The notes under the pieces were generated by a model. The model was not told the DNA's origin and made no database searches. It saw only the letters and a list, made by a program, of their open reading frames with translations. This document shows, in pieces, positions 1 through 13,390 of a stretch of DNA of 64,000 nucleotides. The translations under genes were made by a program, and so were the position numbers. The stretch lies in the NCBI GenBank assembly GCA_907163375.1, contig CAJQUW010004454.1, forward strand, positions 62,001 to 126,000, read 5' to 3'. The stretch's first letter is position 1, and each line of letters starts with the position of its first letter. The DNA comes from Prostheceraeus crozeri. Lineage: Eukaryota > Platyhelminthes > Polycladida > Euryleptidae.

Positions 1-13
1 AAAAAAATTATGT

Positions 14-265
14 TTTGCTTGCTAAGCGTCATGGTAGGAGCGCGGTAAACTTAGTAGGCGACATATTAACACGCAAAACCACGATATGCCTACTAGGCAC
101 ATATCAAGCACCTACTAAATTGATTAAGCAAAGCATGATTACCACATGCTTAGTAGGTCCATATCAAGCGCCTACTAAATTGGTTAGGCAAAGTTTGCTA
201 GGGCATGATTACCATATGCCTACTAGGCACATATCAAGCACCTACTAAATTGGCTAAGCAAGCAA
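14..265. repeat. Degenerate tandem repeat, about 60-70 bp period
   Basis: Three clear units start near 84, 144 and 214. Each contains TACTAGGCACATATCAAGC or a close variant, followed by CCTACTAAATTG and a GGC/AAGCAAAG segment. The second unit carries a 10-bp insertion, so the spacing is 60 then 70 bp. A weaker copy precedes them. The array ends in AAGCAAGCAATATTTTTTT. Reading frames through it are a by-product of the repeat. Confidence 0.75.
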
Positions 266-1740
266 TATTTTTTTCTGTTCTTATCAAGCGTCATCAGCTT
301 GAAGGGCTTCTCACGGCGTTAAATAATCACACAAAACCGGCATAATAATTTTGAATGGCCAATAAGCTCTTGCTGCTTTGCTTGATTCGTTTGGAATGAG
401 GCAGATTAGTAAATATACAAAGCCAATTTGGGCCATTGTCATAAAAATCTTAAATGCTTCATTACTTATCCCAGTCAATTAAATATTTTCGTCACACGGA
501 ACTTGGGTGTATTTTACTGTACACCAGATCAATGCATATTAAACGCGAGAATAGTTGATAGCCCACAATTACAGTTGTGTTGCTGTAAAAGGCCTACACC
601 AAGTATAGACACACGTGATAGCGTAGGTTTAAATGTGATGTTTAAATGGTCAGTTGATGCATGTGTTTTTAGCAAAATAATTTTTGAACTATTTAAAGCT
701 CTGGTATAAACATTAAAATGATCATGCGTAGAGCTTAGTATTCGGAATGATATTACACTTGTGAAAGCAGCTTATCGAGAGCTTATAGTCCATGTAGTAC
801 CCATGATTTTCCTCGTACTGTAGAAATTACATGTAGCTACGTACTTTCTTGATTGACAATCGACTATCATGGCAGTTGTCAATTTAGGTATCAAGACAAG
901 AAGTCAAGATCCAGCCCTCTTCAGTCCGGGTTTCATTGTATTTCATAATTTCACCAACAATGTTATTGTTAAACCATCTGAGTTTTCTGAAGTCTGGCAT
1001 ATGCGTACAATATAGGAGGATAGGAGGTGAGTGAGTCAGCAGTCGTGACGGAGAAGTCTATTCATGCAAAGTTGCTATGCTACCATGGATCGATCAACGA
1101 CGTCTGTTCTTACTGCAGTCTTGGCCAAACGTATTTGCGCCACGCTTTAAGCTGACAGCACTTGGGTGTCGAGTCGAAACTCGGAATTCGGCACTAGCAT
1201 AGCGTGAAACTAAGTCATTTTCTGATGGACTGTTTCGGTTAATATTCGCTTTGCAGTTACTCAATGACTTTTCAACGGAAAGCCAATGCGAACTTAATTT
1301 ACAATTGCTGTCTTCAAGTTTCACCTGACTTTGTAGCGTCGTGAAGGATTGCATTTCCGTCGAACAAGTGAGGAAGAGATCATATCCTATAAATTCTGTC
1401 AAACAAGATGCGGAATCGAACCTTCTTTGTCACGTGCGCGGAAAGGGGACGGTTATCAAGATCGAATGCTCCTTTACATGACAAGATTCCAGGCCAAGGT
1501 GAGAAAATATAATCAATCTCAATCATTTTATGCAATAAAAACAATACGATAAGTGAAAATGTAGGATTCAAAAATTTAGGAAAATTACATGTATGTCAGC
1601 TTCCTATGTTTTGAAAGTTGCTGATAACCTGTTAAATTTAATCAAAAGCACGAAAACTTGAAGTGCTATTAGTTAAGTGCTCGTGTGACTTATTCATCTG
1701 TTTACTGACATTCATTCAGATTTGCTAAGTCTTATCCCTA
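266..1740. other. Intergenic, nothing recognised
   Basis: AT-rich sequence with only short open frames on both strands. None resembles a known protein or carries splice signals that would make a convincing exon. Confidence 0.5.
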
Positions 1741-1744
1741 TTAA

Positions 1745-3562
1745 CCTTCTAACGGTAGTGAAACAAAATCACACTAACGGTAAATGGGGTCAGCGTATGA
1801 CCCCATTAGTTCTAATATCAATTATCCCTCAGTTATAAGCAAAATTGCGTCTTCTGTAGGCTGCAGTTGTAATAAGCGTTGTACGTACCAGTATATCTTA
1901 GAACATGCAAATAGGCTTATTTTATGCATGCTACTGCATGTGCAATGTGCAAAGAGGTCATAATGGTAAATGGGGTCATAAGCTGAACCCACGTATCCAC
2001 AGTGTAATAACAATTATCTCCATAGTTATAATAAACATCAATAATAAACATAATTGCGTCTCAAGTAGCCGGTTGTAGTAGCAAACGTTGTATATCATGT
2101 TTTGGCACTAGGCTAAGCACAGCTGAGCGTATTTTGTGGATGTATGTACGTGCAATCTGCAATGTAAAGTCATGTACTGTTCCTGGTACTGGTTGCTGCT
2201 CCGTTTTCCTTTCAGAACTAGGAAATATTTTGAATAGTTTACGTCATTATATCCCACATATTGTCTGTAGTCAAAACAAAGTAAATTGGATCAAAAACTT
2301 AATACAGTACGTTGTCTATCAAAAATACTATACATGCAATTGCAAACCCCATGTGCAGTCAAGGACATGAGTCACAGAAAATGAGATCCTTGCAGATAAA
2401 AGTAGTACAAACACTGCACCTTATTGTAGCTTTACTGTACAAATTCCTTGGGCATGATTTGCAAAGTCCACGCTTTGGAGAAGAATCCCCAGTTGCATTC
2501 AGTTTTAATCTGGGCTGAAGAGGACCTTGGACTTCGTCTGGACAGCGTCTTCCGACGAAATCTTCAATCAATTGAGAGCCGAGATCAAATAGAAACATCC
2601 GCCGACGATGACTCTTGTTTTTGTTGTACTCAACCAAGGAGGTGAAAACAATAAATGAATTTACTGCAGCATGCAGTGTCGATGATAAAAGAAAATACCA
2701 CCATGGGCCATCGACAAGTCCTTCTCTTGCAACTATGTGCTGATGAGTTTGTCCAAGGTGTCGACTCCACCCTTGAACCAATCGTCTTCAAGGTCACTTG
2801 TCAGATAATCGTATGTTGCTTCGCTCTCTCTTGTCTCTGTACTTCGAAATCACGCAACCCGATGCATCGAGGTCACGTGATGGGTGCAGAAGCGGATTGC
2901 TTGAGTCAGAGCAGCATGCAGTAACAAATATAATTGATGATTCGGAATGATGATTTCGTAATATAGACTGTTATAGATTGGCTGTAGACCTACCCCTATC
3001 AAGAAAATGCGTATGTAACCTGTATATGCATAGGCCTATACTCTAATAATGGAGATAGGAACAATCTAAACTATGTAATGCATGCATTATAGTCTGTAAA
3101 ACCTAGTTCACTTGAAAGAAACTAGTAAGAAAATTGTTTCAAGAAACAACAATCTTATGCATACTCTAGGTCTAAATGTAGACTATAGGCTTACAGTTGA
3201 AATGAGACAATTGACCCAACAAAATGTTCAAATTAATGGTTCGATATGTCAAGTCAATGCCGGCAGTATCAAAATAGTCGCTTCTAACAACTTGATCATG
3301 ATATAACCTTTCGTAAATTACAATGTTGGACGGGAGTCAGCATGCCGCAGCTGAGAGCAGTTGCCATTTGTGTATATTTTTTAATTTTGAAGCCGATGAG
3401 CGATGTAGATAAGGACAGCGATAATCCAAAATATCACTTTTTTTGAGCTCAACATATTCTGAGAATTGTCACAAGCAGTTAGCCATATTCAGTCATGCTT
3501 ATTGAATAAACATGATCATGACAAATGATGTGGGGTCATACGCTGACCCCACCGTTAGAAGG
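1745..3562. mobile_element. piggyBac-type element, internally deleted
   Basis: The ends are inverted repeats CCTTCTAACGGT (1745-1756) and ACCGTTAGAAGG (3551-3562). Each is flanked by TTAA (1741-1744 and 3563-3566), the hallmark target duplication of piggyBac. Just inside each end lies a 19-bp palindrome with arms GGGGTCA/TGACCCC; a degenerate third copy lies near 1973-1992. The minus strand retains the 3' part of a transposase gene. At 1.8 kb it is shorter than autonomous piggyBac elements (about 2.5 kb), and the N-terminal transposase region is not visible. Confidence 0.85.
2359..2800 (-). pseudogene. piggyBac transposase C-terminal remnant
   Basis: Reading the minus strand from about 2800 gives the family-typical motif GGVDTLDKL (2771-2745), then a TAG stop at 2735-2733. 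A shift into a second frame continues to 2359. That second frame has the end of the catalytic region (WWYF...AAVNSF...RRRMFLFDLGSQL) and a cysteine-rich tail with CKSC, CSVC and CDSC pairs. This matches the zinc-binding C-terminal domain that piggyBac transposases use to contact DNA ends. The upstream catalytic aspartates are absent and the frame is broken, so it is inactive. It lies inside the TTAA-flanked element, which supports the assignment independently. Confidence 0.75.
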
Positions 3563-3801
3563 TTAAGAAATAGCAGCATTATGTTTGAACTGTATGCTGT
3601 CTCTGCAGGCCAGATATTAAGCGCACGATGAGGTCAACACAGTCATTCCCCGACAGCTCGTGAAGCGATGATGACCAGGCCAGATCCCTTACACTAACAT
3701 TTTTTCAACTAAAAAAGTTTGTGGCAAGGCAGTGGTCACGTGAAGATTTTAAATGGCAGTAGTGGATGAGAAGAAGAGGGAGATCGAGAAGGAACAATGT
3801 A

Positions 3802-6786
3802 GGGTAAAAGGGTGCAAGAGTCCGCATAGAGGTAAGAGTCCGCACCGTCTGATTTCTCAAAAAGGGAAACATTCCATGCTTGCTGTTTGGTTGTCCAATC
3901 AGATCATCATCCAATCGTAAAAGATTGTTAACCGTTTCACACGCTATCCGTTACCAGTCGTGTCACGTGCATCGCTAAGGTAAGTATCTAACGATTATCT
4001 TGTTCGATAAAATGTTCAACTTTCACGAATGATGCGCCCTACTGTGTAATTTAAAGCTTGTAGAAAAATTAACAGTGCAGCATCAGTATTCATATCTTTA
4101 TTAATTGTACTGAATCAGCTGGCTCCTGTGTTTTCTTGGTATTCATTTGAACATTCATATCAAAGATAAGCATAACAGCAGGGGCAAAAGTCCGCGCTAA
4201 TTTTGGGGCAGCAATCCGCACTGCGTAATCCTGCCCCTAGAAATGATATTGTTGAATTATCAGGTCATAATGATATAGTATCATGATAATGTATTATCTA
4301 ATACTCTCAGATATAATTATATTTTGAAATCAGTCTATATTACGGTATGCCTACAAACTCTAGATCGCATGTAGATTATTGTAAATTCATCAATTCTACA
4401 TGTAGAGCTCATTTTCTAATGAAGCATAGACAAAATAGATTTTATTTATAAGGCATAGCCGACACAAGTAACTGAAATGATGCTTATGGTAGATACTTCT
4501 TCATGCAATTTCAGATAAAATCATCCACATTCTTTTTGATTTCAGTGTAAAATGCGTACCTACAATCGGAAGACTCAAAGAAAGAATTTAAGTGAAGAAC
4601 AGCGCATTGAAATATGCAACAGAATTCAAAATGGAGAATCTCGCCGGTCATTGGCAACACAATTCCAAGTATCCGAGAAAACCATCAGAAATTATTTGAA
4701 ACGAGTAAGCCCTATCGATAACTATTCTTTCCCAGTTATGTCTTAAATTTTATTACTTATTTCAGGATCAAGCGCCAATCTCGTTAGGAAGATTCCAGTC
4801 AGTGTTTACACCAGATGTAGAGCAAAAACTTTACGAATACTGTTTAAAATGGACCAATTGTTTCATGGTTTGACTCTAAAGAACCTTCGTTCACTGGCTT
4901 ATGATATGGCTGAAATTTACGATATTGATAACCCTTTCGATAAGGATACCAGAATGGCAGGTATCGACTGGGTGAAAGGTTTTTTGAATAGAAATACCGG
5001 ACTGTCAGTAACAACACCTGAACATATAAGCTTGTCCCGTACGTCCTCGTTTACTAAACAGAGCTGCGAAATATTTTTCCGTCTTCTGAAAGAGTTATGC
5101 GATCGATATCACTTCAGCTCTGATCAGATATTCAATATGGATGAAAGTGGAGTCTCCACTGTACCCAATAAGCTCCCAAAAGTTGCAACTAAGAAGGGGA
5201 AGTGATCCGTCAGTAAAGTAGTTTCTGGGGAATGAGGCATAACTACCACCATAGTCTGCACAATGAGCGCATCTGGTTAGTATATTCCACCGGTAGTGAT
5301 TTTTCGACGCAAACGTCTTAAACCGGAACTGATTGACAATGCGCCTGCTGGTGCTTTAGGATTATTACCGACTCAGGATATATGAACTCAACAACTTTCC
5401 CTGAGTATCTTGAGCATTTTCAGCGTCATGTTAGGCCATCGACAGAGCACCCAGTTCTTCTTATTCTTGATAATCATATTTCACATGTCTTTGGAAGGCA
5501 TTAAATTTTGTGAGAAAAATAATATTCACTTGTTGACTATTCCACCGCATTCGAGTCATAGGACCCAACCACTGGACCGCTGTTTCTTTGGTCCCTTCAA
5601 GAAATTTTATAGTATAGCATGTGATAATTGGAATACCGGTCATCTAGGGAGAGCGATCACGCAATATCAGGTCAGCACTTTGATCTCTGTTGCATACGGT
5701 AAAGCTGCCACTGTAGAAGTAGCTAGAAAAGCTTTTGAATGTACAGGAATTTTCCCCTTTAATTCTGAAATCTTTGACGATTCTGAATTTTTGCCGTCAT
5801 CGGTAGTTGAGACGGTTGAAGAGGAGGAAGTAGATCAAAATGAAAATTGTGAGCGATGCAGATGAAAAAGAGATTTCCAATAAACCATCTACGGAATATT
5901 CTCAAGGACCATCCACATCTCAGTCGTCTAACATGGTTTCTCCGGAGTATGTCCGTCCATGCCCCAAAAGCAAAAATAGTCTTTCGAATAATAGGCCGAA
6001 ACTGAAGCGGAAACAAGCTACCATATTAACGTCGAATGAAAACTGTCCTCCGAAAAAAGCCAATTCTAAAGAATGTAAACGCACTAAAAATAATGACAAG
6101 TCTAAGTTTTCCAAGCAATCTTCAGCTGATAACATTTGATGTGTTTGTAAGTCAAACTATCATCAGTCGACATGTGATTGGTTTCAATGCACCAGATGTT
6201 ATTGTTGGACGTGTGAAACGTGCTTCGGCAGTAGTATGTGCTTTCTATGCTCTTGAACTGTTTTGAAATTATATTGTGTACATCCTGTGTTTGCGAATAC
6301 ATAGCAAATGTTGAAATTACCTAGATACTTTTACTATAGGCGATAGACGATGATGCATGAATAAAAATGAAATTTTATTATTATTAGGATGTGAAGAACA
6401 TCTTGGATTATTTGATACTCATAATTAATGAAATGAATTGATTATATATACAAATTTTGCTAAATTATGGATAAGCTTATCAATAATGAAAGTTCCTAAT
6501 TTAAAATTATCAGCAAAACGTACACAAGTTATATGAATGCATGTGTACTTTTACACCTAGATATTCGTACACTTGCCCCATATAGGAGGTAAGAGTCCGA
6601 AAATGACACACGTAAATAAATGATGTCGTATTCCTCAGTTATGGGTAAAACTGATTTCTTTAACAGCACATATTAATCTTTGGACACTGTTCTGATACAA
6701 TGTTCAATTAAAGTATTAATGAAAGAGGTTTCATGGGGAAAATATTCATCCACGCGTTAAGTGCGGACTCTTGCACCTACCTACCC
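3802..6786 (+). mobile_element. pogo/Jerky-like DNA transposon
   Basis: Inverted ends read GGGTA...GGTGCAAGAGTCCGCA from 3802 and its complement ending TACCC at 6786. Both are flanked by TA (3800-3801 and 6787-6788), as expected for the Tc1/mariner-pogo superfamily. AAGAGTCCGCA-like words recur below the left end (3831-3842, 4188-4196, 4210-4222) and near the right end (6591-6600), forming subterminal repeats. The interior holds a decayed DDE transposase. Total length is 2985 bp, near that of Tigger-size autonomous elements. Confidence 0.85.
4552..6139 (+). pseudogene. pogo/Jerky-like DDE transposase, decayed
   Basis: The start ATG at 4552 opens a helix-turn-helix of the Psq/CENP-B type (LSEEQRIEICNRIQNGESRR...QVSEKTIRNYLKR). 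A plausible 61-bp intron (GTAAGC at 4705 to TTTCAG at 4765) follows. The CENP-B-like second DNA-binding segment (FHGLTLKNLRSLAYDMAE...) then appears in a frame offset by one base near 4845. The catalytic core shows IFNMDESG (first Asp, about 5140), ILDNHISH (second Asp, about 5470) and HSSHRTQPLD (third Asp, about 5575), the DDD triad typical of pogo-like enzymes. Stops after 5205 and around 5235-5390 separate the first two motifs. The acidic then basic C-terminal part runs to 6139, with a further frame change near 5840. At least one frameshift and several stops make it non-functional. Confidence 0.85.
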
Positions 6787-6788
6787 TA

Positions 6789-8731
6789 CACACGAGCAAC
6801 AATAATGCGTCGAATAGACGAAGTCAAATAAAGCGGTTGACATCGCTGCGCTTCACGTTATCGTCTATAATGCAGAAAGTACTTGTCCGTACTGCATAAA
6901 GTTTTGATGTAGGTAGAAAATATGCTTAAGTAGGCCTACGTCTACCCGAAGCTTGGTGACGATCGATATATTTTTGCAGATTTTATACGAATTTGAAAAC
7001 CTGGGGATAATCGAGTTTCCGCACTCTTCAGATAGTGAATAACAATTTTGTGGATTAACATCTTTCAAACAGCAATTATCGATCAAATATGTAAATGTGG
7101 TAAAATGTCTCATGATCAGATTGAAAAATGACAATATGAAAAAAGCACTAAAAATTTCGCAAAATCAAGAGCTTTTTAAATATCATTTTCTCAAATTATA
7201 TCGTGGTAAAATATCAAGTTTCAAAGTCTTGAAATTATTTTGAAGAATAGGCCTACTCGAGAGCTGAATATAATGATGCTTAATCCACCTTTTATTCCTT
7301 ACCTGATCATTCTTGTAATATGATTCATATCAAGAATAACTAATTGTGAAGTAAGCGCTGAATAGAATGGTGATTTAGGTTTCACCGATCTAGAAGCTAA
7401 TCATGTTAAGTATAGACATGTCAACTGCAGAATGACACGACCATTCGAGTTCATCGCTGACACTCCAACAGCATAGTTACCGAAATGAGGTGAAGTGTGC
7501 CCGTTTCAAATGCCAACAATCATATCCTGCAATTGCATTATGCTTCCCCTAGGCAGGGAGTCTTCTGAGCATAGGATTAGCGAATTCTTTCAGTCATAGT
7601 TAAACTTGAGATCATTTTTTTCATTTCCTACAGAAAATTATTTGTTATGTATTAAGCGTCTGTACATGCACATCTGTATGTCGCATGTTTGATTTCAATT
7701 TTACCAAATTTCTTGCTCTGTATTTTCCTTAAGACAGTAGGACATTATGCATTCTCTTGAAATAGTGTATGTGAGTTTAACTTAGGCTGTGCGCAGTGAA
7801 GCCATCTAGATAGATGTGTAAATGCGATTATAGCATTAAACGCTCGGTACCTGAGTTTTGCTCCCGCAATTGGCGCAGTATGTTGCTGATGCGCCATGAG
7901 AGATAAGCTACCAACGGAACTCAACGAACTCCTCGATCCTCTCTCACTAATGAATATTTGGAGTTTATAATTTGTTAGTGATATTTGTTCGACAAAATTT
8001 GATCAGATCTTGAAAAACTGCAGATAAAACTCTTATAACTATAAAAGAGGTGCCGACATCAATCATTCAATCAACTTTCAATCATTCTTGATTTTTTGTA
8101 CAAACAACGTTCAGTAGCCCTTAATATCTTATGGCACCGAATTTTACAATAAGTTCCCCCCCAAATAACAAGCTTCAGGATTTTCGCTTCCGGTAGCTTG
8201 CCGCGGAGTAAGCTTTAGGGAGGTATTCATTTGAGTGCGCTTGATCAATCTTTGCTACGTCAGGACAATTGACACTTCTTCTCTGTTCTTCTTCTCAACC
8301 ATGAGCCAATATGAACATTAATTTCGAGGGAAAATAGAAATCCTTTCACTTGAATAGCATTATCAGCATAATTTCATCTTAAATAAACTCCAACATTTGA
8401 AGCAATGCAACTGATTGGCATCATCTTCGGGATGGACTGAGATTTTCAGGAGCTTATCATCTTTATGAACCATCGACCAAATCAGATCAGAAATAACTTT
8501 CTAGCATGACAAAATTGAGTTTGATACGATGAAAAAATCAGTTTCAAAGCGTCGAACCACGCATGTTCTCTTTCTCCTGTGATAAAGCATCACCGGGATG
8601 GAAAAGGCCGCGGGCACGGCCTTCCGATTAATTTTAATGGGCCTATGTTGACCATTAACTATGCATTCCCTCTAGAGGAAATCGTTTAGTCAATCAAAAG
8701 GAAAACAGCATTATAGGAGCATGTATATAGT
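6789..8731. other. Intergenic, nothing recognised
   Basis: There are no coding signals I can support. A 7-bp-arm hairpin (AAGGCCG/CGGCCTT) at about 8604-8623 lies just past its middle-right portion and is probably incidental. Confidence 0.5.
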
Positions 8732-8733
8732 TA

Positions 8734-9753
8734 CACTGTAAATCGCTCAAAACCAATCACATACGAAGGATTCATACCGAAATATTTTTTGGTATATTTC
8801 TGTATTCTCTTGGTATATATTTGTATGCTTTTCGTATGTTATTTCAAATGTGGTATGCTTTACATACTAAAGCCATACTAGCACAATGTTAAAAGAAATC
8901 ATCAATCATCTCCAAAGTATCTTGATTTCAGGACTTTTGTCAATAAAGATCAGACTAATGTTACTACTGTTCTGCAAGTAGTAAGATAATGACATTCAAG
9001 AGTCATTCTTTCAATACTGAATTCGATTTTAATACACGTAAGTCTAAGGCATTTCATGAATAATCAATAAGATTTCAACCATCAACAATTGTGCATCATG
9101 TAATTTTGAAATAAGGCATATTATCAATCCGAAATAAAAACACATTATAATTCATTAAACGCAAAAATAGTTATGTTTGAGATATATAAGTCAACATGAT
9201 TTCACTAAAGATATCGTTTAAATGAAATGATGTTTATCAACTTGGGTCATAAAGTAGAGTTAAATAAACGTCCTGTTAATATTGCTAGACAAGTAACAAC
9301 AACGACAATCTCGCGGGCATATAATTCACAAGAAATCTAATCTTGTTAAATATCACTCTATCAAACAAAAAATATTCGCGACTGGTATTACTGAAAATAG
9401 TTATTTGACAGTAGTATGTAATACATACATTTTTTTGCTATGTAACTTAAAGCTGCACATACCAAATGGATACCAGATGCATACGAATAAGGATGAATTT
9501 GCATCGGGTCTCGTATATAAAACATACCAACAATTCGTATTTCAGTGTAAAACATCCAATCACAGATAGAATAGTTCGTATCGCTACATACCAATCACAT
9601 ACCAATCACATACGAAGGTAAATGAGATTTGGTATGAAAAATATACCAGATCTCTATAAACATACGAGAATCTCGTATCAGATGTTAGTTTCAAATTGTA
9701 TGTAATTTTGGTATATGTTTGTATGTAATTTTCGTATCCAGCGATTTACAGTG
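8734..9753. mobile_element. TA-flanked non-autonomous element, copy A
   Basis: The termini are CACTGTAAATCGCT (from 8734) and its complement ending at 9753, flanked by TA (8732-8733 and 9754-9755). The outer 150-200 bp on each side are packed with the words GGTAT, CATACGA and TCGTATG in both orientations. A second copy lies inverted at 16855-17849 with high visible identity, including the CTTTACATACTAAAGCCATA segment. There is no transposase. TIR and TA fit a mariner/pogo-type MITE, but the 1-kb length and GTATG-rich ends are distinctive. Confidence 0.8.
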
Positions 9754-9755
9754 TA

Positions 9756-12297
9756 CTGTAACATATTTAAAGATGCCTACCTAAACGTGCTCTATCATAA
9801 ATGTTGCGAACTGATTCTTAAATAGTAAAAAAATACTAACTTTTGCATGTAACATAGCTTATCTCAAATAAAATTGTCAGAATCCTGTATCCTAGCCTAC
9901 ATGAATTTTTATAGCAGCAAATCAAAAATCAAGCTCCACCATTCTGCTAAGGTCCACATTGTTTCTATCGACTTTTAGAAGCGCGGGACGTCAACTTCTG
10001 CATAATTTTAGCGCCAGTAGAAATCGACCTCAAAAGAAAGGGGATCTTGATCTTTTCTGTGCTGCTATGATCTCCTGCCGTTTGGTCAACTGTGTGAATT
10101 TTGTAAGAATTATGTATTCATTAGCCTATCTATCCAATGATTATTTCATATCTCGATCAACTGGAAAAAATCTCGAGGAATCAAAATGAATGATTGGATT
10201 TCAATGCAAACACATGTACGAGTAATGATAGTAGCGCCTACTGCCTGCATGTGCTCTTGACAGTCGATGGTAGAGCAGTGTCTGAAGTTAGCGGCATGCG
10301 ATCAATTTTGATTGACAACGTACGTTGTCAACCCCTGCTGGCTTTAATTACTCCGGCCGGTTTCAGCCCTGACTAATTTATATTATTTATATTGATAGAA
10401 TTTTCTAGCAATGCATTCCCAATTTAATGTGTATTTAACTAACTTTTGTAAAATGCCTTACAAGTAGGTTTCGTTATAGATCGCAGATTTCCTTTGTTAA
10501 GACTGGCCACTTTGGCAATGTTTTCCACGGTTTTTATGCAAGTATTTGAGCTTTCCGAAATCTTGCTCCGGTGCAGAGTTGTGGGTACAATTTCTGTGCA
10601 TGGTTTATATTTCTTAAAACTATATTTATCACTGTTCTAAACTTGCGGAAAAGCCCTAAGCATGCTAGTATGTTTCATTGAAAACATAATATTTTGGAAA
10701 TCGTAAAAACAACCACAGGTTAAAATTTTGGTTAAGCATCGTTTTTGATAAGAAATGTGCACATTCAGCATCTGCTTTTGGTTTCATCTTTTGTTAAAAA
10801 AAAGAAGTTGCAGAGGCCTGCTCCTCACAGCAGGCCTATTATCATTTCAATGATTCTGATTTCTGTAGTAGCCTACTATAGAATTAGCTGATCACAAAGC
10901 TAATCATATCCATGATGTGGCCCACTACTAGAACCGTTTTTAACACCTTTGAGGTGGATGATTCGCATGCAACATGCAAAACTTGCAAGTCATGGCATAC
11001 ATGTATACATGTACATTTGAAAAATTTAACTTCTTTGTCCATGACTCGGTCTCCTACGAAATTTGTTTCATGACTAGCTAGCAGTTTTTCTACTTAAAGC
11101 ACATGTACATGTATGTTCTCTGCCAGAACTACATGTGCATAATATATTAGTTTTGCAATTTCCAATTCATACAAGTAGTGGCAGTAGCAACGCTCGCATC
11201 ACCTTGGCCTCCAGACAAAAAAAGTGCGAACAGATCTCTCCAAATGTGCACCTATAGCACAATGTAACTAATATTTAAGACTCACAGTTTACGAGCAATC
11301 ATAAAGGTCAATCGTTTTGCAAACTTCAATTTTCAACAAATACACTTTGTCATTTCTTAATAGTTGTTTCCTGTAACGTAAGTGATACAATTGACATTCA
11401 TGTCTTGACACCCACTCCACTTTCTGTTACGTTTTTATCAATACACATGTTTTCCTGACTACAAGTTTTCAACTGCACAAACCAAGAAAAGCAACTGCAC
11501 ATTTGAATTTAGAACTGCAGAAATTGTGTCCAGTTACACGTTAAAAAACCCTATAGCTGAGAGTGACCAACAGTGCATGAGAGTGACCATGATCTACCAT
11601 GGACGTTACTTAGAGAACGATCTGCCGCGATGATTGGTGTGGTACATTCGAATATACTGTACAAAAACAGTTTCTGTTTACTAAAACTGAGGATTCGCGT
11701 TGTTGTATTTCACTTGGAGAACGCATTAAGTGAATTACATGTGCTTGTATGTCGGCCATCCTTATTAGGTACTAGTCTCAAAAGGGTATTTCGGTCTATC
11801 TTTCAGTATTTGTACAAATCTCATGGTTCCTATTTCATCAAAATATAGAGCCCTAATGATTGTTTAGGTGGAAGTTGCTTTGAAACCTTTGCATTTATCA
11901 ATTTAGGAGATAATAAGAGACAAAAGGTCTGATCAACTCAAAGCATAAATTCATTGTGCTGAAATCACATTTTTTAACTTCATTTAAGTTAGATAAAAAA
12001 AATACAAAAAATATCATGCGAACAGCGATAACTAAAAATAATATCCCAAGTTGCATCAGTAAAGAAAAATGCCTAATATAGTCATTTTGCTTTCTATCTT
12101 TGACCTGGGATGATTTAATTAAATAAACTAGAGCTATAATTGGAAATTTACAGATCTAATCATCGTATCATGGTATTATACTGAGTGAGTGACAACTGAT
12201 TTGTCAATAAAGAACATTAACGCCCTTGATTCCCCGACCGCTTCCTATGGTAGGTTCTAATCATTGTATTTGACACACGTGCTGAAGTGACAGCAAG
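9756..12297. other. Intergenic, nothing recognised
   Basis: Only short unconvincing open frames are present, for example 9959-10189 and 11573-11848, with no recognisable domains. A 20-bp palindrome at 10312-10331 is listed separately. Confidence 0.5.
10312..10331. repeat. Perfect 20-bp palindrome
   Basis: TTGACAACGTACGTTGTCAA is its own reverse complement with no spacer. It could be a dimeric protein site or chance; there is no gene context to decide. Confidence 0.6.
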
Positions 12298-13135
12298 CAA
12301 GGTTGGACCTTGGGTTTTGGGTCGACCTTGGGTAAGTGATACAAAACTTGGGCTTTCTACTAATGCTGAATATATACAGATCAAATTACAAAAATTAATA
12401 TTTTGATTTGAATCTTAGGAGAGCTACAGGAAAAGAGCATAAAGTTCTGATATTTTATCAAATTTCTACTGGATTCACAGAATATTTCAAAAGTGAAATA
12501 CTTGTGATTATTAGCTATTTCATTCTGGGCTTGACGATTACCGCGAATTGAAAGTTCATAGGCCTACATATTTTATCTACTGTAAGTTTACATGTCTTTT
12601 GCTGCATTTTTGCATATTGAATTTTTATATATTTCGCATATTTTACATCTTCGCAGTTATCTTCTCACCCTTAACTTTCTGCGATGGCCGACATTTATCC
12701 AAAAATTAAATTCATTCCGATTTCGCATTCTAAATATATTTGACCATTCACTTACTGCGCACCTATAATATTTATCAAGCCTGTTTATATTTCTGAATGA
12801 TAAAATGAAAAACAATTGCTTTGCTATGAGCAATGCGTAACTCAATCATAACTAAATCAAAGATCTTCAATTAGTCAGTATATCAGTGTAGATTAAATTA
12901 AAAGAAAACTTTATGACGTAATACATGTACTTAGGCGACTAATTACATTAATTATTGCAATAATAAATCGTTTCCCACTAACACCTCACTTCTCATGGGC
13001 CCAATAGGAATTTTGGCCTATAGAAGAATCTTTATGTCAGCACAAAATACAAAGAATGCACTTCGTCTACTTGATTTCATTCATTTATTTAAACTTGGAT
13101 TTTGGGTTTTGACCCCAAGTTTTTGCCCAACCTTG
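12298..13135. mobile_element. Possible MITE with CAAGGTTGG ends
   Basis: CAAGGTTGG at 12298 is mirrored by CCAACCTTG ending at 13135. Inside each end lie TTGGGTTTTG-like tracts in opposite orientation. CAGCA stands just outside both ends (12291-12295 and 13136-13140), though on the left two extra bases intervene. There is no coding content. The inverted match is short, so this is a candidate only. Confidence 0.35.
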
Positions 13136-13390
13136 CAGCAGGCGGCGAGGGTGAGAGTTGTCATCTCAAAGTTCGAGAGATGAGATTTTCGCCTCTAAAC
13201 TGCAGAGGGAGGGTTTAACGTTTGCTGAGTTTGAGTGTAGCCTACTTTTTAATACCGTAATTACTAATTCTTCAATTGTCTGCTTTATAATACGTTAGTG
13301 GAGGTTCCCAAATTTCGTGTGCCTGTGCAAAAAATGAAGCTTTATCGTGTAGTAGTAACCGTATGTTGATGTTGCTTATCTCAATTTTAG

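Noticed and set aside
84..265. Regularly spaced repeats at the window start considered as a CRISPR array
   Set aside because: The units are contiguous and degenerate with no unique spacers, and the DNA is eukaryotic.
1405..1430. GGTTCGATTCCGC on the minus strand resembles a tRNA T-loop
   Set aside because: The flanking bases do not form a T-stem, and no acceptor, D or anticodon arms can be built upstream.
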